Source of the DNA: Galerina marginata
Taxonomy: Eukaryota > Basidiomycota > Agaricomycetes > Agaricales > Galerinaceae
NCBI GenBank assembly: GCA_023014335.1
Contig: JAECYW010000006.1
Location: forward strand, 2,790,001 to 2,854,000
Direction: 5' to 3'
DNA: 64,000 bases
This document shows positions 58,031 to 64,000 of this stretch, piece by piece. Each line of letters starts with the position of its first letter. Within the stretch, counting starts at the first letter, position 1. Made by a program: the position numbers and the translations under genes. Below the pieces are notes generated by a model that was not told where the DNA came from, did no database searches, and worked only from the letters and a program-made list of their open reading frames with translations.

Positions 58031-60359
58031 CGGGGCCCCTTGATAAGAGAGAGCTTTCGGAATGACCGCCAATCGTCATCCTCAAGGGAAGCGTGGTAGG
58101 TGGCCAGGGATTCAGTACATTCCGGAGTCCACCACTTGGTAGATCGGGACGTAATGGAGCGTCGGACCGCAAACTCCTCATAAGAGTCCGCGAACACCTT
58201 AGCAACAGCGCTAGCCGCTGCCTCAACAGAGTCCGGGGAAACAAGATCTAGGGCAGGCAGGCCCTCGATCTTTGAAATAATGGCCGCCCGATATCGCATC
58301 TGGACTTCCAGGGGGATCGCTCGTTTACCAGCATTGGATCTGGACGATCTGATCGGGACAAAAGAGGAGATCGGCACATGGTCCGATCTCATCTTCAGTT
58401 CCAGTTCCAGGCATGTCGTGAGAGACACTGCCTGGTCCAGCGGAACAAACACAAGATCAATGACGGACGGTCGAAGATCCGGATTGTGCGAGATGAAAGT
58501 CGGGCCCGGGTTGCTAGGAATAGCAAGCTCGAGTCCAACGGAAGCTGCTGTGTCCAGCAGAGAGATGGCCGTCGTCCTGTGGGAGCGACAGTCAGGATCC
58601 CACTCCCTCGAGTGGCAGTTGAAGTCCCCGCCCATGTAAACAAGCGGAGGGAGCGAATTGGCTTTCTCAGCAAGAAGCTTGATCGCCGAATGTTGATCAT
58701 CCGAGTATACACCCATGATGTTGAAAGTGAACCTCCCCGCATACAGGGAGATAAGGACAATGTCGCGGCTATCAATAAGATCGCGGCAAAGGGAGGGCCA
58801 CAGCAGTACAAGCCCTCTGCTCACAAAAGCGATGCAGCGGGGTGCAACTCCGGCGGGTTGGGGGCAAAACATCGGAATCCAATCCGGATGATTCGCGGTC
58901 CCGATAACATCACATGATCAGAGGCCATTGCTGCGCATGGCAAAAACAAGTTCTTACTTTCTAGGTGAGTCCGACTATAAATAAAGGTTAAATAAGTAAA
59001 TATTGCATAGTCCGCTCAGATCTGAAGCTATTAGGATGATCTTATACTCAAAAAAAGCAGAAAAATGAGGCGGATATAACAAGCCTAAAACGGCCTGGTC
59101 ATGTGACCAGGAAGGCCCTGATTTTTACGAATTTTTTGATACCAAGATCATAAAAATTGGCCCAGTAATGGCTGAGATACAGAAACCATGCAGGGTCACT
59201 ATAGCAGTGGGAGAATTTCCAACCATTGCGTTAGGAATGTTTTCTGCCTGCTATGCAGGCCGGAAAACAAGTTCTTTTACTACATAAGAACTTGTAACAA
59301 GATTAATTAATTGACTACAATAAGAACTTGTAATAAGATTAGTTCATACGTCACTTAGTTTTTATCAGATTTCCTTGAAATAAAGTGTGTAATTATCAGA
59401 AAAATCAGGGCTAAAAGATGGTGTCACATGCGTACTGTCACATCTTTATGTGACTTACCAAATGCGGAATATTGTTGAAAACACAGTAAATAAGCTATAT
59501 TGAGAGATTTTAAAGACATTAAAATAAAATAAAAATACTGATAATGTTTTTTTTATCTAAGAGATGGTCTGTGCGCACATATCACATGACATATCCCTGA
59601 GAATATTTTGGTCCAAGTTGGTGCATTACCAAATCCAAGGCAATTGCACAAAGTCCTGCTGTGAGTTTGATTATGTAAGCTTCTAGAACATTATTTCCAT
59701 GTTATTTGGTCATGTTTTGCAATGTTTGGTGTGCCTTTTATGGGTTATCCAGTCAGTTTAACACCAATTTTCGGATTTTCACCAAGTTGAGCTGACTGTT
59801 TGCCTGATTTGGACACCATGACATCATTGCAAAACATATGTAAATATTTGTACATTATTCTAGATTGGTCTGGGCAACACATTTTAGCATATTTAGCTCA
59901 CTGAAATCTGTTTTAAGTGTAAATTCACACAAATTTGCGCTTTTTGGGTCGTGTGAGCAGGTCACATGACCTAATCAACCCTGGATACACATGCCACATG
60001 AAAGCCCTGATTTTTACGATTTTTTTGATACCAAGATCATAAAAATTGGCCCAGTAATGGCTGAGATACAGAAACCATGCAGGGTCACTATAGCAGTGGG
60101 AGAATTTCCAACCATTGCGTTAGGAATGTTTTCTGCCTGCTATGCAGGCCGGAAAACAAGTTCTTTTACTACGTAAGAACTTGTAATCACCTTTCTTAGA
60201 AATGGTGCTGAGGGCTTGTCTTACAACGCGCCACGGCGGTTCTTGGACGAAGATCACGTCGTATATTTCAACGAGCGTGGACAGGCATACATCGAGGGCT
60301 AACGAATTTTTAGCTACGTTGTATGTAAGTACTCTAATCTCGTCGGGTGTCCTTGGCAT
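58031..60359 (-). pseudogene. LINE C ORF2: start and endonuclease, split by HLE copy j
   Basis: ORF2 starts at 60359 with MPRTPDEIRVLTYNVAKN and FVQEPPW, the first motifs of an APE-type endonuclease that nicks target DNA. After the HLE the frame continues at 58914 with HPDWIPMFCPQ, GGDFNCHSREWD, IDLVFV and SDHVPI, the remaining catalytic motifs (Asn, Asp, His). It ends at SFRKLSLIKG, where LINE B is inserted. The reverse transcriptase half is 22397-24233. The start ATG overlaps the ORF1 stop by one base (TGATG). Confidence 0.85.
58915..60186 (-). mobile_element. HLE copy j (short end plus long unit)
   Basis: Minus orientation: short segment 58915-59300, then a long unit of about 886 bp with the left terminus at 60186. 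The right end reads CTCTGATCATG instead of CTCTGACCAAG, so the boundary is uncertain by a few bases. Confidence 0.8.
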
Positions 60360-62206
60360 CAAGCTAGGGACGACGGGTTAGAGGAGGCGGCAGGACGACG
60401 AACGACGGGGCGTTCACGTACCTGCTTATAGAGAGCTTTGATCCCTGGGCGATCAAAGCGGAGGCCCCAGAACTTGCATTTGTTCGAGGTGGCGGAGTGC
60501 TCCTTCTTGCAGTTGGAGCAATGGGGGCGATGAGGGCACAGCTCACCCTCCGGCGTTGGGGGAATGGGCAGATTGCTCTTGTACGAGCCCTTGCAGCACG
60601 GTGCATGGTCTCGGTGTTGCTCTTCCGTATGCGGACCCGAGCAGAGCAGGCAGCGCAAAGCCAAGGCTTTGCACGTCATCATGGTGTGACCCCACCGCCA
60701 GCAGCGCTGACACTGGGGAACACCGGCTTGTCGGTTCGACTCCTTGATGACAAGGACGTGCGGACCAAGCATGAAAGTACGCCCAATGAGCGCACGGGCA
60801 CGGGAGCCCAACTTGGAGTCCCAGATATTGAAGTACACAGTACTTGTGGTACTGGTCTTGGTATTGCGGACGAGTCTGACAGGCCCGTCGAGGTGGAGGA
60901 GATCCGCGAGAGCAGACTTGTACATAGCCTGTCTTACGTGATCCGGGTGGGTGGGTCCCAACTGGTTAGGTTGGAACGCCGGAACGTCAAGCACTCGAAG
61001 GTAGAACTTCGAGGCCGGGAGACCAACCCAAATATTGTTGCCAAGGTCGGGGAAGAGCTGGTGCGCGCACCCGTGTATGATTTCAATATCACACTGATTG
61101 GGCACACCAGAGGTGACGACCGAGTAACCCCGGTACGCCTGGAGGACGGATTCAGCGCGGATGCTGGCTCCGTGAGTGGATAGGGCCTTAACGACAGTGC
61201 CCCAAAGCTTGTCGCGCTCAACCGGGGGGGGCTGAGGCGTGGAGAAGTCGATCAGGACCTGCTTGCGCAAGGGCCCAGCCAAGGTAAAGAGAGGGGCATC
61301 CCTCTTCTGCTTCTTAGCAGGAGCGGGGTTACCCTGGGGGGCAGAAGGCGTTATGGGCCTTTTGGGAGGAGCCGCCGAAGCGGGCTTAGCTGCAGCAGCC
61401 GCATAGCCCACTCGGGGTTTCTGCGCTCTGCCGGGCTTGGAATGAAGAGGGACCGGGGGAGGAGGCCTCTGGAAGGGAACAACCTCTGCTAAGGCTAGGG
61501 GCTGCGGTTGTTTCGGATGGTCGGCGTTGCCCTTCCCTTTATCGACCTTAGCCGGGGGAGGGGGAACATCGGGAGGTGCTGCTCTCTCCGGAGGAAAGAG
61601 GGCAGCGGGAGGTGGTCGCACGGGGCGGCAGATGGTCTGATCGACCTCCATCCAATCCGGGATCTGAATGAACAGCAAGATGGCCTCGGAGAGGCCAACA
61701 TGGTCGTGGGCGGGGCCGGTGGATGCATTGATCCACCCGGTGTTCTTGAGAGCTGCGACAAAGTCAACGGTGGAGGAGGCGAGTCTGCGAGACCCGGCAA
61801 GAGATGCATCAATACTAGGTCTGCCCCTAAGGAGAGCCCTAGTGGCCGATTCAAGGAGGGCTGCGATGGACGAGGCGGACTCACTCCCTTCCGTGGTCCC
61901 CTCATCGCGAGCTGAGTGTTCTGACGGAGTAGATGGCTCGTAATCGGCCATTTCTGAGTCAGAGGGGGGTGGTCCGTGCGCAGAAGGCAGAACCGTAGAA
62001 CTGGACGCCCTGGAGGACGGCCTGGAAGGTCCCCGACGTTCCTGGGCAGGGACATCGGGGGTGTAACGAGCTCTGGCTGCAGAAAATGCAGCAGAACTGG
62101 AGGATCCCCCTGCAGGAGCTGCAGTGAAGACCGGAGTGGTGGGGGCTCTTGTCTGGCCCGGATCTTGGGCGCTCGGCGAGCGCTCAGTCCCAGGCTTGGG
62201 AGGCAT
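60359..62206 (-). CDS. LINE C ORF1 protein (gag-like)
   Basis: 615 aa from the ATG at 62206 (MPPKPGTERSPSAQDPGQ); the longer open frame needs a TTG start. ORF1 proteins of such LINEs bind the RNA and form the particle that carries ORF2. The N-terminal ~270 residues are Pro/Ser/Ala-rich and probably disordered. A central domain (VVKALSTHGASIRAESVLQ, NNIWVGLPASKFYLRVLDVP, GPVRLVRNTKTSTTSTVYF) is followed by zinc knuckles: CQRCWRWGHTMMTC, CLLCSGPHTEEQHRDHAPC and HCSNCKKEHSATSNKC. The frame is intact, unlike ORF2. Confidence 0.85.
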   Translation of the reverse strand: MPPKPGTERSPSAQDPGQTRAPTTPVFTAAPAGGSSSSAAFSAARARYTPDVPAQERRGPSRPSSRASSSTVLPSAHGPPPSDSEMADYEPSTPSEHSARDEGTTEGSESASSIAALLESATRALLRGRPSIDASLAGSRRLASSTVDFVAALKNTGWINASTGPAHDHVGLSEAILLFIQIPDWMEVDQTICRPVRPPPAALFPPERAAPPDVPPPPAKVDKGKGNADHPKQPQPLALAEVVPFQRPPPPVPLHSKPGRAQKPRVGYAAAAAKPASAAPPKRPITPSAPQGNPAPAKKQKRDAPLFTLAGPLRKQVLIDFSTPQPPPVERDKLWGTVVKALSTHGASIRAESVLQAYRGYSVVTSGVPNQCDIEIIHGCAHQLFPDLGNNIWVGLPASKFYLRVLDVPAFQPNQLGPTHPDHVRQAMYKSALADLLHLDGPVRLVRNTKTSTTSTVYFNIWDSKLGSRARALIGRTFMLGPHVLVIKESNRQAGVPQCQRCWRWGHTMMTCKALALRCLLCSGPHTEEQHRDHAPCCKGSYKSNLPIPPTPEGELCPHRPHCSNCKKEHSATSNKCKFWGLRFDRPGIKALYKQVRERPVVRRPAASSNPSSLA

Positions 62207-63029
62207 GGCGGGTGAGGTGCTGTTAGGCGGTGTACCAAGTTTCAAGAAGATCGAACAAGTGGTTAAGGCGTGATGAACGAGTTAAACGACGAGCAGATAT
62301 TCTCACGCTGACTACCAATATGGTAAAAGGCAAGAAGGGATGCGCTCGTATTCGCCTGTGACCACTCCCTCGCCTCTCTCGTCGAACCCTGCCGGATCGC
62401 GCCACCACCAGCTCGCCACTAGCTTCCAATGCCAGCACAGACTGAGAGACGCGGTCAGTCCTTCGTCCCGTGTTGTCCGTCACAACGACGAGCCGGCCAC
62501 GACACGTCTCGCAGGTTACCCATCACCTTCATCGCGTCTCGTTTTGTGAGCCGCGGAGTATTTATCGCAGACGTCGGCGGCGAGCCAGCTGCGATAGCTC
62601 TTCCGCACCATCACCTTCGTCGCCTTATCTGTCGCTCATGCTCGCTAGTGGCAGTTCGTTGCTTCTCGCGTTAAGCCCAGCCGAATTGCGCCACCAGCTT
62701 GCACCACCCCGCCACCTCTCGCACATCACTCATTGGCTCTCGCTACATTGGCCGATGAGTCGGTCCGAATCTATTGCCTATGGGTTGACTGCGCGAGCTC
62801 ACTGGGTGGATTCTAGGAGGGACACGAGGCCTCATTGTTCATGCTGTTGCTCATCTACTTTTTGTTCTTTTTGTTCTCTGGTTCATTAGGTTAGCCTGTA
62901 GAGTACTTGTATCTTGTATTAATCATTATACATATCTTTGTTTCTCTACATAATCGAGGTGGGAGGTATGAACAGCAAAGCAAACGAGAAGGCATGGATG
63001 TAGATGTCAGCTGAATGTCTGAGAAGTCA
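62207..63029. other. LINE C 5' flank, no gene seen
   Basis: Moderately GC-rich to about 62880 and probably contains the LINE C 5' UTR and promoter on the minus strand; its start cannot be fixed. The final 150 bp are AT-richer. Open frames here show no recognisable domain. Confidence 0.35.
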
Positions 63030-63457
63030 TTACAAGTTCTTATGTAGTAAAAGAACTTGTTTTCCGGCCTGCATAGCAGGCAGAAATGGTTTCTAACGCA
63101 ATGGTTCGAAATTCTCCCACTCATACTGTGACCCTGCATGGTTTCTGTATCTCAGCCATTACTGGGCCAATTTTTATGATCTTGGTATCAAAAAATTCGT
63201 AAAAATCAGGGCCTTCCTGGTCACATGACCAGGCGCAATCAGGCTTGTTAGAACCGCCTCATTTTTCTGCTTTTTTTGAGTATAAGATCATCCCAATCGG
63301 TTCAGATTTGAGCGGACTGTCTATTATTTCCGTATTTAACATTTATTTATTTAATTCCTTATTTAATATCCATTATTTAATCACAGGTCTCTAGGTACTG
63401 ACTCACCCCAAAGTAAGAACTTGTTTTTGCCATGCGCAGCAATGGCCTCTGACCAAG
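63030..63457 (+). mobile_element. HLE copy k (short form, complete)
   Basis: 428 bp from TTACAAGTTCTTATGTAG to GCCTCTGACCAAG, with intact left hairpin GCCTGCATAGCAGGC. Inserted between GAGAAGTCA and TTTCTCAAC. Confidence 0.85.
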
Positions 63458-64000
63458 TTTCTCAACTTCCAGCCAGTTTTAAGGGCTGATTTTGGTATCA
63501 TTAGATTCACATTTCTTAAGGGAACACCACTAGATACTTTAATTAGAGGGAAAAGCAACGAGAGAGCAACGGGAGAGCAAAAACAAGCCCATCAAAATTA
63601 TCCCGGGGCTAATTTCCGCTTTCGGAATATTCATGAACTAAAAATAGAGCGTCATCCAGATGCTCATTCTCTAATCCACCCAATCCTGACTCGTTTAACG
63701 CGCGCTAAAGGGTGAATAGGGTGTAGATAATATATTCCAACCTACTGCACAAATTTTGGCGCCGCGAATTGACCCATATCCCGTGCAGGAGCAAAAATAC
63801 CACCCAAGGATCAAAATGGTGCATTGTTTGTTTCTTGTTTGTACATCCCCGCCCCCCTGCGCTTTTCTACCCATATCCCGCCCCATTCCCTGGAATTTTC
63901 GGCATCTAAAACACCCAACCTGCCCTCCGAGAGGCATCCCCAACCTACCCCGGCATTTCCGGCACCCTACAGGCTTTTTTCTGAGGTGCTTCCTAAAATG
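63458..64000. other. Intergenic, no feature seen
   Basis: AT-rich then pyrimidine-rich sequence with no recognisable gene, repeat or RNA. Confidence 0.4.

Overview
The window comes from a basidiomycete fungus, most likely an Agaricomycete. The evidence is the KDZ (Kyakuja-Dileera-Zisupton) transposase with its cysteine cluster, a TET/JBP-type dioxygenase beside it, fungal LINEs with an RNase H domain, a chromodomain Ty3/gypsy element and many 47-60 bp GT-AG introns. I see no ordinary housekeeping gene; almost everything is mobile DNA or its cargo.

Layout. Positions 1-42670 are a head-to-tail tandem array: the last 560 bp of one unit, a full unit (561-20724, 20164 bp) and a second full unit (20725-42670, 21946 bp). 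The two full units are nearly identical. The 1782-bp difference is exactly two extra copies of an 891-bp repeat. The second unit runs without a break into unique sequence (42671-64000), which gives the rest of the elements that the array interrupts.

Read outside-in, the locus is a deep nest. A minus-strand LINE (LINE C: ORF1 60359-62206, ORF2 start and endonuclease 58031-60359, reverse transcriptase 22397-24233) is split by a plus-strand, 5'-truncated LINE (LINE B) with a 12-bp target duplication. LINE B carries a gypsy element and, in its 3' UTR, a small non-coding element (called HLE here). That HLE appears to be split by LINE E. LINE E carries a ~1-kb inverted-repeat element and a ~23.5-kb KDZ transposon (32369-55903) with ~0.99-kb inverted repeats and a 9-bp target duplication. 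The KDZ transposase gene is split by LINE A (15-bp duplication), and LINE A is split by another HLE whose internal repeat has expanded.

The KDZ transposon holds the transposase (minus), a divergent TET/JBP-like 2-oxoglutarate/Fe(II) dioxygenase (plus), a 103-aa basic protein, a protein with an N-terminal PCNA-binding-like motif and a possible RNase H1 N-terminal-like domain, a decayed gene, and an 801-aa protein of a type I believe is repeated in mushroom genomes. The shared inverted repeats argue that these genes moved as one cargo.

The HLE family has at least 16 copies or fragments here. It has no coding capacity, no visible target duplication at four sites that can be reconstructed, an asymmetric terminal inverted repeat and subterminal hairpins. 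These are features of Helitron/Helentron-type rolling-circle elements, but its ends are not the standard ones.
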